A stretch of 64,000 nt of DNA, taken from positions 812,001 through 876,000 of the forward strand of contig NZ_CP077097.1 in the NCBI RefSeq assembly GCF_014269225.2, read 5' to 3'. How positions within the stretch are numbered: the stretch's first letter is position 1; every line of letters begins with the position of its first letter. This document shows positions 27,474-37,571 of the stretch, in pieces. The DNA comes from Pseudomonas anuradhapurensis (GTDB lineage: Bacteria > Pseudomonadota > Gammaproteobacteria > Pseudomonadales > Pseudomonadaceae). The translations under genes and the position numbers were made by a program. The notes beneath the pieces were generated by a model. It made no database searches. It was not told where the DNA came from and saw nothing but the letters and a program-made list of their open reading frames with translations.

Positions 27474-27689
27474 TCAACACCAGCCGAATTTCCAGCGTTG
27501 GCTATCCCTGAGTTCTCGCCAGTCGAGCACTTGCTTGCGTTGGCTGTGGACGGCCTCCAGTTCAATCTGCACAGGCGTACCGTCTTCGTCGCAAATCAGC
27601 TCGGTCACCATGAAGTGCTTTTCCCGGTTTACAGGCTGGCACGCCGTCCACTTGGACGCCCCCAGCTTGCGCGGATTGAATCTGTTCAT
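27474..27689 (-). CDS. TIGR02450-type small Trp-rich protein
   Basis: A 71-residue protein with the family pattern NPRKLGASKWTACQPVNREKHF followed, after an acidic turn, by LEAVHSQRKQVLDWRELRDSQRWKFGW. It has four tryptophans. The function is unknown. It is divergent from folE, and the 214-bp spacer contains a PplR-type operator, so both could be light-responsive. No clear Shine-Dalgarno is visible. The family call is from remembered consensus. Confidence 0.8.
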   Translation of the reverse strand: MNRFNPRKLGASKWTACQPVNREKHFMVTELICDEDGTPVQIELEAVHSQRKQVLDWRELRDSQRWKFGWC

Positions 27690-27842
27690 CTGGTGTGGAT
27701 CCCCTGATCACCTTCACGTTGAGGTTCGTGACGCTCTGCGCTCGGCCGGGTCCGGGCCGGCAAACGCTGCTGGCGACATTTCGTACTCGAAGCCGGAGCG
27801 GGTATTGCTTATTGCTGGCTTTCGGCTAAATTGTACAAAACC

Positions 27843-27866
27843 TATACAAGAATTCAATCTTGTACA
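27843..27866. promoter_or_regulatory. PplR/LitR-type operator upstream of folE
   Basis: TATACA (27843-27848), 12 bases, then TGTACA (27861-27866) fits exactly the published P. putida PplR1 consensus T(G/A)TACA-N12-TGTA(C/T)A. A further TGTACA at 27832-27837 lies five bases before it. The site is 37 bp before the folE start and 154 bp before the Trp-rich gene start. folE is among the light-inducible genes reported in KT2440. Confidence 0.82.
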
Positions 27867-27903
27867 TATTTTTCGGTCGTCGCCGTAGCGGTGAGGAGTC
27901 CAA

Positions 27904-28464
27904 ATGTCCCATTCGTTAGCTGAAAACTATCGCGAAATTCTGCTCGAAGTAGGCGAAGACCCGCAGCGAGAAGGGCTGTTGGACACTCCCCAGCGCGCGG
28001 CCAAGGCCATGCAGTACTTGTGCAACGGCTACAGGCTGAGTATCGAAGAGGTCATCAATGGAGCGCTGTTCGAGTCCCAGAACGACGAGATGATTGTCGT
28101 GCGCGATATCGAGCTTTATTCATTGTGCGAGCACCACATGCTGCCCTTTATCGGCAAGGCGCATGTTGCCTACCTACCCACTGGCAGGGTGCTGGGGTTG
28201 TCCAAGGTCGCGCGCGTGGTCGATGTCTTTGCCCGCCGTCTGCAGATTCAGGAAAACCTCACCCGGCAAATTGCCTGTGCCATACAAGACATCACCGATG
28301 CGGCAGGGGTGGCTGTGGTCATCGAAGCAAAGCATATGTGCATGATGATGAGAGGTGTCGAAAAGCAGAACTCGGTGATGGTGTCATCCGTGATGCTGGG
28401 TGTGTTTCGCGACTCGGCGACGACGCGCCAGGAGTTTCTTCAACTGATTGGTCGAAACAAATGA
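27904..28464 (+). CDS. folE: GTP cyclohydrolase I (type IA)
   Basis: A 186-residue FolE. The zinc and active-site motifs are present: [21 protein letters not shown] and [16 protein letters not shown]. It opens the GTP imidazole ring to 7,8-dihydroneopterin triphosphate, the first step of folate and pterin synthesis. GTG-AGGAG precedes the start. The gene stands behind a PplR operator, so this copy is probably the light-induced one, perhaps supplying a pterin/folate antenna cofactor for photolyase or cryptochrome. It overlaps the next gene by four bases. Confidence 0.95.
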   Translation: MSHSLAENYREILLEVGEDPQREGLLDTPQRAAKAMQYLCNGYRLSIEEVINGALFESQNDEMIVVRDIELYSLCEHHMLPFIGKAHVAYLPTGRVLGLSKVARVVDVFARRLQIQENLTRQIACAIQDITDAAGVAVVIEAKHMCMMMRGVEKQNSVMVSSVMLGVFRDSATTRQEFLQLIGRNK

Positions 28465-28931
28465 CAGGCATTCAGATGAGCGGGTCTAGCACGTTATTGC
28501 CAAGGCGCTTTGCCATCCTCGGTTATGGCGGCTTGCTGCCGTTTGTTGGCTTGATGCTGCTGGTGGTCTTTTTTCCCGAGTACCGAGCATGGTGGGCGAT
28601 GATGCTGGTGAACTATGGCGCCGTCATTTTGAGTTTCGTCGGCGCCTTGCACTGGGGCTTCGCGATGGCCCTGCCGGCGCTACCCGCAGAGCAGCGTCGC
28701 AAACGGCTGATGTGGAGCGTCGTGCCGGCGTTGCTCGGTTGGGTCAGCACTTTGCTGCCTGTTTCCCTGGGTTGCCTGATGTTGCTTGGCGGCTTTGCCC
28801 TTCATTATTGGCAAGATCGGAAGTTGCTGCAGGTCGTGCCAGGCTGGTACCTGCCGATGCGATTGCAGCTGACCACCGTGGCGAGCATTTGCCTGCTGCT
28901 TGGCGCGATGGCTCTGACCAGCGATATTTGA
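28461..28931 (+). CDS. DUF3429 membrane protein
   Basis: A 156-residue protein with five hydrophobic segments in the DUF3429 arrangement ([31 protein letters not shown], then three more). The function is unknown. It begins inside the folE stop (ATGA), so it is translationally coupled and would share the light-responsive promoter. A second start at 28476 has a somewhat better ribosome site and would shorten it by five residues. Confidence 0.8.
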   Translation: MTGIQMSGSSTLLPRRFAILGYGGLLPFVGLMLLVVFFPEYRAWWAMMLVNYGAVILSFVGALHWGFAMALPALPAEQRRKRLMWSVVPALLGWVSTLLPVSLGCLMLLGGFALHYWQDRKLLQVVPGWYLPMRLQLTTVASICLLLGAMALTSDI

Positions 28932-28990
28932 ATCTACGTGCCATCGCGACACCAAGCCATGCCTGCAAACGGAGCGTTAGCCCCGGGCCT

Positions 28991-29461
28991 CTAAGCCAGC
29001 GTCACCAGCGCCTCGCACTCGACCGGGAAATTCACCGAATTGGCAATGAAGCACTCATGGTGGGCCTCCTCGTGCAAACGCAAGGCAAGCTCACGGTTCG
29101 AGCCGGCGCTGATGGTCACCTGCGGGCGCAGCAGCACATGGGTGAAGCGGCCTTTGCCCTGAGCGTCGCCTTCCACCATGCGTCCCAGGGGCTGGTCGAC
29201 ATAGGCCAGCACATTCACGCCATTTACCGCGCACAAGTGCAGGTACCAGAGCTTGTGGCACGCCGACAGTGAGGCCACCAGCAGGTCTTCCGGGTTCCAG
29301 CGCAGGGGGTTACCGCGAAAAGCCGGGTCGGCTGAACCTTCCAGAGTCGCCTTGCCCGGGGCTTCGACACTGAAGTCGCGGGCGTAAGCGGTGTAGCTGG
29401 ACGTGCCATTGCCATTGTTGCCGGTCCAGGTCACCTGGACCTCATACTGGTGTTCTTTCAT
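28991..29461 (-). CDS. OsmC/Ohr-family peroxiredoxin-like protein
   Basis: A 156-residue protein with the OsmC fold. The two reactive-cysteine regions are LSACHKLWYLH and VNFPVECEALVTLA; the NPEDLLVASLSACH motif is typical. Such proteins reduce organic hydroperoxides using thiols, but some members have other roles. It is a single gene on the minus strand, convergent with folE-DUF3429. GGAGG precedes the start. Confidence 0.87.
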   Translation of the reverse strand: MKEHQYEVQVTWTGNNGNGTSSYTAYARDFSVEAPGKATLEGSADPAFRGNPLRWNPEDLLVASLSACHKLWYLHLCAVNGVNVLAYVDQPLGRMVEGDAQGKGRFTHVLLRPQVTISAGSNRELALRLHEEAHHECFIANSVNFPVECEALVTLA

Positions 29462-29544
29462 GGTTCCTCCTGGAGTTGACTCGCCGCATGGCGGGCAGCG
29501 CTGACGATAGCGCTTGCGAACACGGTTACAGGCTACTCAGATAA

Positions 29545-29763
29545 GCACAAGTCTTCGTCAAAGACATACCCTCACCCGAGGCATTGCTCTTTGCCATTCA
29601 GTTGCTACATGGGATTGAAGACACCCCCGACGAGTACATTTGTGGCAATGCAGGCGAGCCGGATATCGGCATGCTGGTCAACCGTGTGCATAACATGCAG
29701 ATGGCGAAGGCGTTTGCTGAGCTGGTAGCGGCCCGGGAGGCGGGGGAGATCACCTGGCACTGA
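29545..29763 (+). pseudogene. Probable 5'-truncated gene remnant or small protein of unknown function
   Basis: After a stop at 29542 a 72-codon frame runs to TGA at 29761 without a good start; ATG first appears at 29671 and a TTG at 29584. The translation looks protein-like (ALLFAIQLLHGIEDTPDEY, then a Gly-Asn-rich stretch and MAKAFAELVAAREAGE near the end). I do not recognise it. Either the 5' part has been lost or translation starts at TTG. It lies in the 395-bp gap between the OsmC gene and the ychF terminator; the rest of that gap shows nothing. Confidence 0.4.
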
Positions 29764-29801
29764 GCCAGCGGCTGTGCAAAAGCGCGTGCGCCGCACAAAA
29801 C

Positions 29802-29836
29802 AAAACCCCTTGAAGCCATGGGCCTCAAGGGGTTTG
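29802..29836 (-). terminator. Rho-independent terminator downstream of ychF
   Basis: CCCCTTGA and TCAAGGGG form a stem with A/T-rich flanks (AAAAC before, GTTTG after). It stands 21 bp after the ychF stop on the minus strand. Confidence 0.8.
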
Positions 29837-29856
29837 TCAGTACTGCAAACGGCCGC

Positions 29857-30957
29857 TTAGACGTTGAAGCGGAAGTGCATCACGTCGCCATCCTTGACGA
29901 TGTAGTCCTTGCCTTCCAGGCGCCATTTACCGGCTTCCTTGGCACCGCTTTCACCCTTGAACTGGATGAAGTCGTCATAGGCCACCACTTCAGCGCGGAT
30001 GAAGCCTTTTTCGAAGTCGGTGTGGATAACCCCGGCCGCCTGCGGTGCGGTGGCACCGACGCGCACGGTCCAGGCGCGTACTTCCTGTACGCCGGCAGTG
30101 AAGTAGGTCTGCAGGTTCAGCAGTTCGTAACCGGCGCGGATCACACGGTTCAGGCCAGGCTCTTCCAGGCCCAGGGCCTCAAGGAACATGTCCTTCTCTT
30201 CACCGTCTTCCAGCTCGGCGATTTCCGCTTCGATCTTGTTGCACACCGGCACCACGACCGCGCCTTCTTCCTCGGCGATGGCCTTGACCACGTCCAGGTG
30301 CGGGTTGTTCTCGAAGCCGTCTTCGGCCACGTTGGCGATGTACATCACCGGCTTGCTGGTCAGCAGGTGGAAGCCGCGAATGACCGCCTTGTCTTCGGCG
30401 CTCATGTTCTTCATCAGGCTGCGCGCTGGCTTGCCTTCGGTGAAGTGCGGGATCAGCTGCTCGAGAATGGCTTTCTGCCCCAGGGCGTCCTTGTCGCCGC
30501 CCTTGGCGTTGCGGGCAACCTTCTGCAGCTGCTTCTCGCAGCTGTCGAGGTCGGCGAAGATCAGCTCGAGGTCGATGATCTCGATGTCACGCTTGGGGTC
30601 GACGCTGTTGGAAACGTGGATCACGTTCTCGTCTTCGAAGCAGCGCACCACGTGGGCAATGGCGTCGGTCTCGCGGATGTTGGCGAGGAACTTGTTGCCC
30701 AGGCCTTCGCCTTTCGAAGCACCAGCCACCAGGCCGGCGATGTCGACGAATTCCATGGTGGTTGGCAGGATGCGGTTGGGCTTGACGATTTCAGCCAGCG
30801 CATTCAGGCGCGCATCGGGCATCGGCACGATGCCGCTGTTTGGCTCGATGGTGCAGAAAGGGAAGTTCTCCGCCGCGATGCCAGACTTGGTCAGGGCGTT
30901 GAACAGGGTGGACTTGCCGACGTTGGGCAGGCCGACGATGCCGCAATTGAAACCCAT
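29857..30957 (-). CDS. ychF: Redox-regulated ATPase YchF (Obg-like)
   Basis: A 366-residue YchF/OLA1 protein: G1 loop [15 protein letters not shown]3 [20 protein letters not shown], an inserted coiled coil and a C-terminal TGS domain. It binds ribosomes, hydrolyses ATP in preference to GTP, and is linked to oxidative stress responses. It is downstream of pth on the minus strand with a 24-bp gap, the usual gammaproteobacterial pairing. Confidence 0.97.
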   Translation of the reverse strand: MGFNCGIVGLPNVGKSTLFNALTKSGIAAENFPFCTIEPNSGIVPMPDARLNALAEIVKPNRILPTTMEFVDIAGLVAGASKGEGLGNKFLANIRETDAIAHVVRCFEDENVIHVSNSVDPKRDIEIIDLELIFADLDSCEKQLQKVARNAKGGDKDALGQKAILEQLIPHFTEGKPARSLMKNMSAEDKAVIRGFHLLTSKPVMYIANVAEDGFENNPHLDVVKAIAEEEGAVVVPVCNKIEAEIAELEDGEEKDMFLEALGLEEPGLNRVIRAGYELLNLQTYFTAGVQEVRAWTVRVGATAPQAAGVIHTDFEKGFIRAEVVAYDDFIQFKGESGAKEAGKWRLEGKDYIVKDGDVMHFRFNV

Positions 30958-30981
30958 GGGTATTCCCCTCTCTAAAGGAAA

Positions 30982-31566
30982 TCAGGCCTTCTGGCTGTGC
31001 AGCTCGCGCATCGCCTTGGCGAAGTCGCCGGCAAGCACGTCCGGCAGCACGCCGAGGGCAAAATCGATGCTGGCGTCGAGCTTCTCCTGCTCGGCGCGCG
31101 GCGCGCGGCCCAGGACGAAGTTGGAGACCAGTTTGGCGTCACCCGGGTGGCCGATGCCAAGCCGCAGGCGGTGGAAGTCGTTCTGGTTGCCGAGCTGCGC
31201 GATGATGTCGCGCAGGCCGTTGTGCCCACCATGGCCACCGCCGCGCTTGAGCTTGGCGACGCCCGGGGGCAGGTCGAGTTCGTCATGCGCCACCAGGATC
31301 GCTTCCGGCTTGATGCGGAAGAAATTGGCCAAGGCCGCCACGGCCTGGCCGCTGCGGTTCATGTAGGTGGTGGGGATGAGCAGACGAACGTCGTTGCCCT
31401 GATGGCTGAATTTAGCCGTCAGGCCGAAATATTTGCGGTCAGCGGTCAACGAGACACGCTGGGCGCTGGCAATGCGTTCAACGAAAAGAGCCCCTGCGTT
31501 ATGCCGGGTCTGTTCGTATTCGGGGCCGGGGTTACCCAGGCCGACGATCAACTGGATGGCGGTCAC
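30982..31566 (-). CDS. pth: Peptidyl-tRNA hydrolase
   Basis: A 194-residue Pth with the N-terminal motif [17 protein letters not shown] containing the catalytic histidine and the conserved asparagines in [10 protein letters not shown]. It frees tRNA from peptidyl-tRNA dropped from ribosomes. It lies 79 bp after rplY and before ychF, in a translation-related run with a common direction. Confidence 0.97.
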   Translation of the reverse strand: MTAIQLIVGLGNPGPEYEQTRHNAGALFVERIASAQRVSLTADRKYFGLTAKFSHQGNDVRLLIPTTYMNRSGQAVAALANFFRIKPEAILVAHDELDLPPGVAKLKRGGGHGGHNGLRDIIAQLGNQNDFHRLRLGIGHPGDAKLVSNFVLGRAPRAEQEKLDASIDFALGVLPDVLAGDFAKAMRELHSQKA

Positions 31567-31645
31567 GTCAGGGGCTCTTCCTTGGAGTTGGTGGGTTACA
31601 GTGCGCGCGGCACTGTAACCCGATCAACGCCGGCGCGCGAGTGGA

Positions 31646-32239
31646 TTACTCGGCAGCGCCTTCTGCTTCTGGAGCAACGCGTGGAGCGTGTACGTTGGCA
31701 ACAGCTTTGTCATCACCGTGGGCCAGAGCGACGAACTCTACGCCTTTCGGAGCTTTCAGGTCCGACAGGTGGATGATGGTGCCGATTTCAGCGTTGGCCA
31801 GGTCGACTTCGATGAACTCAGGCAGGTCCTTGGCTTCGCAGGAAACTTCGATCTCGGCTTCTACGTGGGAGATCTCGCCGCCTTTCTTGACCGGGGCTTC
31901 TTCGTTGACGAAGTGAACCGGTACCTTGGCGGTCAGTTTCTGGCCAGCAACGACGCGAACGAAGTCGGCGTGCATGATGAAGCCTTTGGCCGGGTGGCGC
32001 TGCAGGGCCTTGACCACGACGTTTTGCTTGGCGCCGTCGACGTTCAGTTCCAGAACGTGGCTGAAGGCAGCCTCGTTTTCGAACAGCTTGGTGATTTCCT
32101 TGGCCAGGATGGTCAGGGACTGAGCGTCCTGGTTACCACCGTAGACAACGGCTGGGATGTTCGCGGAGTGACGCAGGCGGCGGCTCGCACCTTTCCCCAG
32201 GTCAGTACGCGCTTGGGCGTTCAGAGTGAATTCGGTCAT
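31646..32239 (-). CDS. rplY: 50S ribosomal protein L25/general stress protein Ctc
   Basis: A 197-residue two-domain L25 (TL5/CTC type): N-terminal 5S-rRNA-binding beta barrel (residues ~1-95) and a C-terminal domain (~96-185) followed by an Ala/Glu-rich tail. The start is MTEFTLNAQ at 32239, with GGAGAAAC upstream; an earlier in-frame start at 32299 reaches into the prs terminator. Some bacteria have only the first domain. Confidence 0.96.
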   Translation of the reverse strand: MTEFTLNAQARTDLGKGASRRLRHSANIPAVVYGGNQDAQSLTILAKEITKLFENEAAFSHVLELNVDGAKQNVVVKALQRHPAKGFIMHADFVRVVAGQKLTAKVPVHFVNEEAPVKKGGEISHVEAEIEVSCEAKDLPEFIEVDLANAEIGTIIHLSDLKAPKGVEFVALAHGDDKAVANVHAPRVAPEAEGAAE

Positions 32240-32297
32240 TTTGTTTCTCCAAAATAGCCCCCCGAGGGCGTTTGCGACCAGCGCCAACGGGGATGGC

Positions 32298-32342
32298 AAA
32301 AAAGCCCCGCCCCAACAACCAGTGTTGGGGCGGGGCGCTTTT
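32298..32342 (-). terminator. Rho-independent terminator downstream of prs
   Basis: A 13-bp GC-rich stem (GCCCCGCCCCAAC at 32304-32316 with its complement at 32324-32336) followed on the minus strand by a T run. It separates prs from rplY. Confidence 0.9.
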
Positions 32343-32360
32343 CGTCAGCGTGTGTTCCGC

Positions 32361-33302
32361 TTAGCGGAACATCGCGCTGATCGATTCTTCGTTGCTGATG
32401 CGGCGTACCGCTTCAGCCACAACCGGTGCGATATCCAGCTGGCGGATACGATCACAGGCTTGAGCAGCGGCGGACAGCGGAACGGTGTTGGTCACCACCA
32501 GCTCGTCCAGTACCGACTTCTCGATGTTCTCGATCGCGCGGCCCGACAGGACAGGGTGCGTGCAGTAGGCGTAAACCTTGGCAGCGCCGTGTTCTTTCAG
32601 GGCTTTGGCCGCGTGGCACAGGGTGCCGGCGGTGTCGACCATGTCGTCTACCAGGATGCAGGTGCGCCCTTCGACGTCGCCGATGATGTGCATGACCTCG
32701 GAGTGGTTAGCCTTCTCGCGGCGTTTGTCGATGATACCCAGGTCGACACCCAGGGACTTGGCGACGGCACGTGCGCGCACGACACCACCGATGTCCGGGG
32801 AGACGATCATCAGGTTCTCGAAACGCTGGTCCTCGATATCGTCGACCAGTACGGGCGAGCCGTAGATGTTGTCGACCGGGATATCGAAGAAACCCTGGAT
32901 CTGGTCAGCGTGCAGGTCGACGGTGAGTACACGGTCGATACCGACGACAGTGAGCATGTCTGCGACGACTTTGGCGCTGATGGCTACACGTGCCGAACGC
33001 GGACGGCGGTCCTGGCGGGCGTATCCGAAGTAAGGAATCACGGCGGTGATTCGGGATGCTGAGGAGCGGCGGAAGGCGTCGGCCATCACTACCAGTTCCA
33101 TCAGGTTATCGTTGGTCGGGGCACAGGTCGGCTGAATAATGAAGACGTCTTTACCGCGAACGTTTTCATTGATCTCGGCACTGATCTCGCCGTCGGAAAA
33201 CTTACCGACAGAGACGTCACCGAGAGGGATATGCAGCTGACGTACTACACGCCGAGCCAGATCGGGGTTGGCATTCCCCGTAAAGACCATCATCTTGGAC
33301 AC
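32361..33302 (-). CDS. prs: Ribose-phosphate pyrophosphokinase
   Basis: A 313-residue PRPP synthase. Motifs are [16 protein letters not shown], the [11 protein letters not shown] metal-binding segment and the PRPP loop [14 protein letters not shown] use the GTG at 33302 ([15 protein letters not shown]), which gives the standard length and N terminus; an upstream ATG would run into the tRNA gene. It makes PRPP for purine, pyrimidine, His, Trp and NAD synthesis. Confidence 0.96.
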   Translation of the reverse strand: MSKMMVFTGNANPDLARRVVRQLHIPLGDVSVGKFSDGEISAEINENVRGKDVFIIQPTCAPTNDNLMELVVMADAFRRSSASRITAVIPYFGYARQDRRPRSARVAISAKVVADMLTVVGIDRVLTVDLHADQIQGFFDIPVDNIYGSPVLVDDIEDQRFENLMIVSPDIGGVVRARAVAKSLGVDLGIIDKRREKANHSEVMHIIGDVEGRTCILVDDMVDTAGTLCHAAKALKEHGAAKVYAYCTHPVLSGRAIENIEKSVLDELVVTNTVPLSAAAQACDRIRQLDIAPVVAEAVRRISNEESISAMFR

Positions 33303-33349
33303 GCGCAGTACCTGGAGGCTGAGGGTAACCTGGATGAGTATAAGGAAAA

Positions 33350-33424
33350 TGGCAGGGGCGGCTGGATTCGAACCAACGCATGGCAGGATCAAAACCTGCT
33401 GCCTTACCGCTTGGCGACGCCCCT
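33350..33424 (-). tRNA. tRNA-Gln (anticodon TTG)
   Basis: On the minus strand the sequence starts AGGGGCGTCGCCAAGCGG, has the anticodon loop TTTTGAT with TTG, a GGTTCGAATCC T arm and an encoded CCA after CGCCCCTG. The acceptor stem pairs seven of seven. It lies between ispE and prs, a common Pseudomonas position. Confidence 0.96.
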
Positions 33425-33444
33425 GTATCTGTTGCTGCGAACGC

Positions 33445-34305
33445 TTATGCGCTCGACTTCTTGATCAGACTTTGCAGCTTGCGATGCAACATCGAAATAT
33501 TGCTTCCTTTCGCCACAAACCCTGTTTGGGTCGCTGAAAGAAGGGCCAGAACTTTATCAGCTTCGGCTTTGCTTGGGAAGGCCCCAAACACACAACTTCC
33601 AGTTCCGGTTAGTCGAGCTTCAGTGAATTTGCCCAAAGAATTCAACGCATTGCGAACTTCCGGGTAACTCTGCTCTACCACCGGTTGGCAGTCATTTCGA
33701 CTGTTTCCCTCGGGAACGGGGCGCATCTTAAGGGGCAGTGAATCACGTGTCAACTGCGGATGTGAAAAAATTTCTGCTGTGCTGACAGACACTTGCGGCA
33801 CCAGCACGACATACCAGGGCTCGACCGGGTCGACCGGGGTCAGTTGTTCGCCCACGCCCTGGGCGAAGGCCGCATGGCCGCGCACGAACACAGGTACATC
33901 GGCACCCAGGCTCAGGCCCAGGGCGGCCAGGCGGTCTTCGTCCCAGTCCAGTTGCCACAGGTGGGCGAGGGCCAGCAGGGTGGTGGCGGCATCCGAGCTG
34001 CCACCGCCGATGCCGCCGCCCATGGGCAACACCTTGGTCAGCCAGATGTCGGCGCCCAGCGTCGTGCCGGATTGTGCCTGCAGCATGCGCGCGGCACGCA
34101 CGATCAGGTTGCTGTCGTGCGGTACCGCCTCGATCTCGGTGTGCAGGTGGATCACGCCGTCGTCACGCACGGCGAAACTCAGCTCGTCGCCGTGGTCGAG
34201 GAACTGGAACACGGTTTCCAGCTCGTGATAGCCGTCGGCGCGGCGGCCGATGATATGCAGCCACAGGTTGAGCTTGGCCGGAGCGGGCAGGGTGAGCGTG
34301 CGCAT
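33445..34305 (-). CDS. ispE: 4-diphosphocytidyl-2-C-methyl-D-erythritol kinase
   Basis: A 286-residue GHMP kinase of the MEP isoprenoid pathway. The start [23 protein letters not shown] is the IspE signature and the ATP loop is [16 protein letters not shown]. It phosphorylates CDP-methylerythritol. It lies three bases downstream of lolB, and a tRNA-Gln follows it. Confidence 0.96.
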   Translation of the reverse strand: MRTLTLPAPAKLNLWLHIIGRRADGYHELETVFQFLDHGDELSFAVRDDGVIHLHTEIEAVPHDSNLIVRAARMLQAQSGTTLGADIWLTKVLPMGGGIGGGSSDAATTLLALAHLWQLDWDEDRLAALGLSLGADVPVFVRGHAAFAQGVGEQLTPVDPVEPWYVVLVPQVSVSTAEIFSHPQLTRDSLPLKMRPVPEGNSRNDCQPVVEQSYPEVRNALNSLGKFTEARLTGTGSCVFGAFPSKAEADKVLALLSATQTGFVAKGSNISMLHRKLQSLIKKSSA

Positions 34306-34308
34306 ATG

Positions 34309-34926
34309 TCAGTGCCCCAGCTGGCGCGGCTGCCAGTCCTTGACTACCAGGGTAACGTCGAGGTCCTTGCCGTGCAGCTTCAGGCGCTCGGGCAGCCAAT
34401 AGCCGTTCTGTTCGGTGTAGCTCAGGTACTGTACCTGCCAGCCATCCTGGTCAAGGCTGGCCAGGCGGCTGTCGCCGTCCAGGGTCAGTTTGCTCTTGCT
34501 GTCGGGGGCGGGCAGGCCGCGGACCCACCAGACCAAATGGGAGACCGGCAGTTGCCAGCCCAGCTGCTCTTCCAGCAGTGCCTCGGGGCTGCTGGCCTCG
34601 TAGCGGCCCTGGTTGGCCACTTCCAGCACCACGCCACCGGGGCGGCCGGTCAGGCGTGCGGCGCCACGGCCCAATGGGCCGGCCAGGCGGATGTCGTAGT
34701 AGTCCTGGCGTTGCAGCCAGAACAGCGTACCGCTGCCGGAATCACGCGGGGCGCGGATACCGACCTTGCCGTTGATCTGCCAGCCATCGAGGCTGCTCAA
34801 CTGCTCTTTATGGGCGCGCCACTGCTGCGGGTTGCCGTGGCCCTCCAGGGCCTCGCGGCTACCGAAACCGGCACAGCCGGCCAGCAGGGCGATCAGGGTG
34901 AAGGTGATGCAATGGCGCAGGAACAT
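34309..34926 (-). CDS. lolB: Outer-membrane lipoprotein LolB
   Basis: A 205-residue lipoprotein with lipobox LLAGC (Cys18). The body has the LolB pattern, including [22 protein letters not shown] near residue 60. LolB receives lipoproteins from LolA and inserts them in the outer membrane. It is four bases downstream of the TPR lipoprotein gene and upstream of ispE, the standard arrangement. Confidence 0.95.
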   Translation of the reverse strand: MFLRHCITFTLIALLAGCAGFGSREALEGHGNPQQWRAHKEQLSSLDGWQINGKVGIRAPRDSGSGTLFWLQRQDYYDIRLAGPLGRGAARLTGRPGGVVLEVANQGRYEASSPEALLEEQLGWQLPVSHLVWWVRGLPAPDSKSKLTLDGDSRLASLDQDGWQVQYLSYTEQNGYWLPERLKLHGKDLDVTLVVKDWQPRQLGH

Positions 34927-34930
34927 GGCG

Positions 34931-36652
34931 TTAAAGGGTCTCGGATCCGGTCAGGCGCAGGAGGGTCTTGCGCAGGATGGGGCTGTCGGCCTGGGCGTCG
35001 AAGCCCTTGGCCCAGACCTGGCGGGCTTCGCGGCGCTTGCCGTTGGCCCACAGTACTTCGCCCAGGTGGGCGGCCACTTCATGGTCGGGGAAGCTGGCGA
35101 AGGCCCGGCGCAGGTACGACTCAGCCTCGTCGAGGTTACCCAGGCGGTAATTGACCCAGCCCAGGCTGTCGAGTATCGCCGGGTCGTCCGGGGTCAGCTG
35201 GTGGGCCTTGTCGATCAGCGCCTTGGCTTCGCTGTAGCGGGTGGTGCGGTCGGCCAGGGTATAACCCAGGGCGTTCAGGGCCATGGCGTTTTCCGGCTCG
35301 CGGGCGATGATCGCGCGCAGGTCCTTTTCCATCTGCGGCAGGTCATCGCGCTTTTCCGCCAGCATGGCGCGGGTGTACAGCAGGTTGAGGTCGTCCGGGT
35401 AGCGCTGGATGGCCTGCTGCAGGACCTGGCTGGCCTGGGCGTCCTTGTTGTTGTTGCTGTAGCTTTCCGACTCGATCAGGTACAGCTGGATGGCGTAGTC
35501 CGGCTGGGCTTCGCGGGCCTCGGCGAGCAGGCGCGAGGCTTCGCTGCCGCGGCCGTTGGCAACCAGGATGTCGGCCTGGCGCAGCTGCGCCGGCAGGTAA
35601 TCGGGGCCTGGGCCGACCAGGGCGTATTCACGCAGGGCGCCGGCGGGGTCGTGGCGTTCCTCGCGGATGCGGCCCAGGTTCAGGTGCGCGGCGTCGACAT
35701 TGCTGTCGCGCTCGATCAGCTCCTGCAGGTAGCCCTCGGCTTCATCCCAGTCTTTGTTTTCCAGGCATACCAGGGCCAGCGAATAGCGCAGTTCGTCGTC
35801 GTCGGGGTATTGCTGGACCAGGCTGAGGAACTCGCCCTTGGCATCGGCGATGCGGTCCTGTTCGACCAGGGTGCGCGCGTAGGTCAGGCGCAGGCGTTTG
35901 TCATCCGGGTTGTCGCGGATCGCCCCGCGCAGCAGTGGCAGGGCTTCCGGGCCGCGGTCCAGGGCCTGCAGCAGGCGGGCGCGAAGCAGGATGGGGGCGA
36001 CCTCGCCGTTTTGCGGCGGGTGCGACTCGAGCAGCTCGAGGGCTTCTTCGGCCTTGCCGTCCTGGTTCAGCAGCAGGGCCTTGCCGAACACCAGCTGGCT
36101 GTTTTGCGGGTACTTGGCCAGCAAGCGTTCGAAACTGTGCAGCAGGCCGTCGCGGGTGCTCTGGTCGGTTTCTGCCGCAGACAGGGCAAGGAAGTCGAAA
36201 TGGGTGTCACCCTGGCCTTGCAGGACCTTTTCCATGTACGTCATGGACTCGTCATAGCGGCCGGCGCGGGCCAGCTGGATGGCGGCGGCGCGTTGGGCGT
36301 CGAGATTCTGCGGGTCGTTGCGGGCCCAGACCAGCGCATTGTCCAGGGCCGGTTCGTCGGCGCCGAGGTATTCGGCAATGCGGTAGGCGCGCTCGGAAAC
36401 TGCGGGGTCCTGGGTTTTCGCGGCCTGGTCGGTGTAGTTGGCCAGGGCGATGTCGAAGCGGTTGCGCTGGCCGGCCAGTTCCGCCACCAGCAGGCTATAG
36501 AGCGTTTCCTGCTTGAACGAGCCATACACCACGGGCTTTTCCGCCTCGCGCTTGGCGGCCTCGGCAGTGGGAGGCTCGGCCTTTTGTGGGGCCAGGCTCT
36601 GGCAGCCCTGGAGCAGGGCGAAGGCAAGCAGCAATGCGTATGGTTTGTTCAT
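34931..36652 (-). CDS. TPR-repeat lipoprotein
   Basis: A 573-residue protein with a lipoprotein signal (LLQGC, Cys17) and many tetratricopeptide repeats from residue ~60 to the end; the last ones ([29 protein letters not shown] and following) are clear. Orthologues precede lolB in Pseudomonas. TPR lipoproteins act as scaffolds on the periplasmic side; a specific partner cannot be read here. It probably leads the lolB-ispE transcript. Confidence 0.9.
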   Translation of the reverse strand: MNKPYALLLAFALLQGCQSLAPQKAEPPTAEAAKREAEKPVVYGSFKQETLYSLLVAELAGQRNRFDIALANYTDQAAKTQDPAVSERAYRIAEYLGADEPALDNALVWARNDPQNLDAQRAAAIQLARAGRYDESMTYMEKVLQGQGDTHFDFLALSAAETDQSTRDGLLHSFERLLAKYPQNSQLVFGKALLLNQDGKAEEALELLESHPPQNGEVAPILLRARLLQALDRGPEALPLLRGAIRDNPDDKRLRLTYARTLVEQDRIADAKGEFLSLVQQYPDDDELRYSLALVCLENKDWDEAEGYLQELIERDSNVDAAHLNLGRIREERHDPAGALREYALVGPGPDYLPAQLRQADILVANGRGSEASRLLAEAREAQPDYAIQLYLIESESYSNNNKDAQASQVLQQAIQRYPDDLNLLYTRAMLAEKRDDLPQMEKDLRAIIAREPENAMALNALGYTLADRTTRYSEAKALIDKAHQLTPDDPAILDSLGWVNYRLGNLDEAESYLRRAFASFPDHEVAAHLGEVLWANGKRREARQVWAKGFDAQADSPILRKTLLRLTGSETL

Positions 36653-36813
36653 AAAAGGCTTTAGAAAGACTCACCGGCGGTCGGAGCATGATGACACAAG
36701 CGCGGGGGCAAACCCACCTGCGAAGGTATGAAGCTATCGCTTCGCTCATGAAGACCGCGCCATGCACGGGTGGTTCGTCCCAGAGCAGTCACGATGGTAC
36801 CTGGACTGTTGTT

Positions 36814-36857
36814 TTTGCTCTTGCTTCGGCTCTTGCTCTTGCTCTTGCTCTTGCTTC
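36814..36857. repeat. Hexamer tandem array (TTGCTC)
   Basis: About seven copies of TTGCTC, with one interruption (TTGCTTCGGC), lie just outside the left arm of the large inverted repeat. Confidence 0.9.
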
Positions 36858-36888
36858 TAAGCGCGCAGTAGTCCAGGCGCCGCCGAAT

Positions 36889-37118
36889 GCGACTTCAGGA
36901 GGCCGAGCGAAGGGCTTGCGGAGGGAGGTGACGGGCATGGATGCCCGTCAAGCGCTGAGGCCCCATGGATGGGGCCTGCAGCGCGTCCTCCCGGGAGCAA
37001 GCCCGTAGCGAGGGGACCCCGGAGCGCAGCGTAGGGGCCGGATGATGGGAGCCAGCGTTTTTTGGTTACTTTTTGCCGCGTTTGGCAAAAAGTGACCCGC
37101 CGTAAGGGCGGAAAGGTG
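36889..37118. repeat. Left arm of a ~230-bp inverted repeat
   Basis: It runs from GCGACTTCAGG to GGCGGAAAGGTG and is the reverse complement of 37340-37570 with scattered mismatches. It includes smaller palindromes such as GACGGGCATGGATGCCCGTC and GGCCCCATGGATGGGGCC. It ends in a block reading TTTTTGCC GCGTTTGGCAAAAAGTGAC, which I recall as a frequent motif of dispersed Pseudomonas repeats. Confidence 0.9.
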
Positions 37119-37178
37119 ACTAAGCGCCGCCTTTGAAAATGAATGTTGATTTCATTGTTGAAGCCCACGCTTGAAAAC

Positions 37179-37276
37179 GAAAAGCGAAAAGCGAAAAGCG
37201 AAAAGCGAAAAGCGAAAAGCGAAAAGCGAAAAGCGAAAAGCGAAAAGCGAAAAGCGAAAAGCGAAAAGCGAAAAGC
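37179..37276. repeat. Heptamer tandem array (GAAAAGC x14)
   Basis: Fourteen uninterrupted copies of GAAAAGC in the central part between the inverted arms. It is not a multiple of three, so no repeat protein is implied. Confidence 0.95.
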
Positions 37277-37339
37277 TTGAAGCGGGATAGCGCTGGTTTT
37301 TATCGCGCGCAAAGTCCATTGGCGATGGCGACGCTGAAT

Positions 37340-37570
37340 CACCTTTTCGCCCTTACGGCGAGTCACTTTTTGCCAAACGCGGCAAAAAGTAACCAAAAAA
37401 CGCTGCGCTCCCATCATCCGGCCCCTCCGCTTCGCTCCGGGGTTCCCTCACTCCGGCCTTGCTCCCGGGAGGACGCGCTGCAGGCCCCATCCATGGGGCC
37501 TCAGCGCTTGACGGGCATCCATGCCCGTCACCTCCCTCCGCAAGGCCTACGTTCGGCCTACTGAAGTCGC
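37340..37570. repeat. Right arm of the ~230-bp inverted repeat
   Basis: Reverse complement of 36889-37118. Mismatches are concentrated in the segments corresponding to the CGCAGCGTAGG and CAAGCCCGTAGCGAGG stretches of the left arm, so both arms have drifted since they formed. Confidence 0.9.
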
Positions 37571-37571
37571 G

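Noticed and set aside
27298..27888. 196-codon plus-strand ORF across the SulP-folE gap
   Set aside because: It lies opposite the Trp-rich gene and the end of sulP, and covers the PplR operator; the composition is not protein-like.
36889..37570. Inverted arms considered as an insertion sequence
   Set aside because: The 220 bp between the arms cannot encode a transposase and no target-site duplication is evident at the ends.
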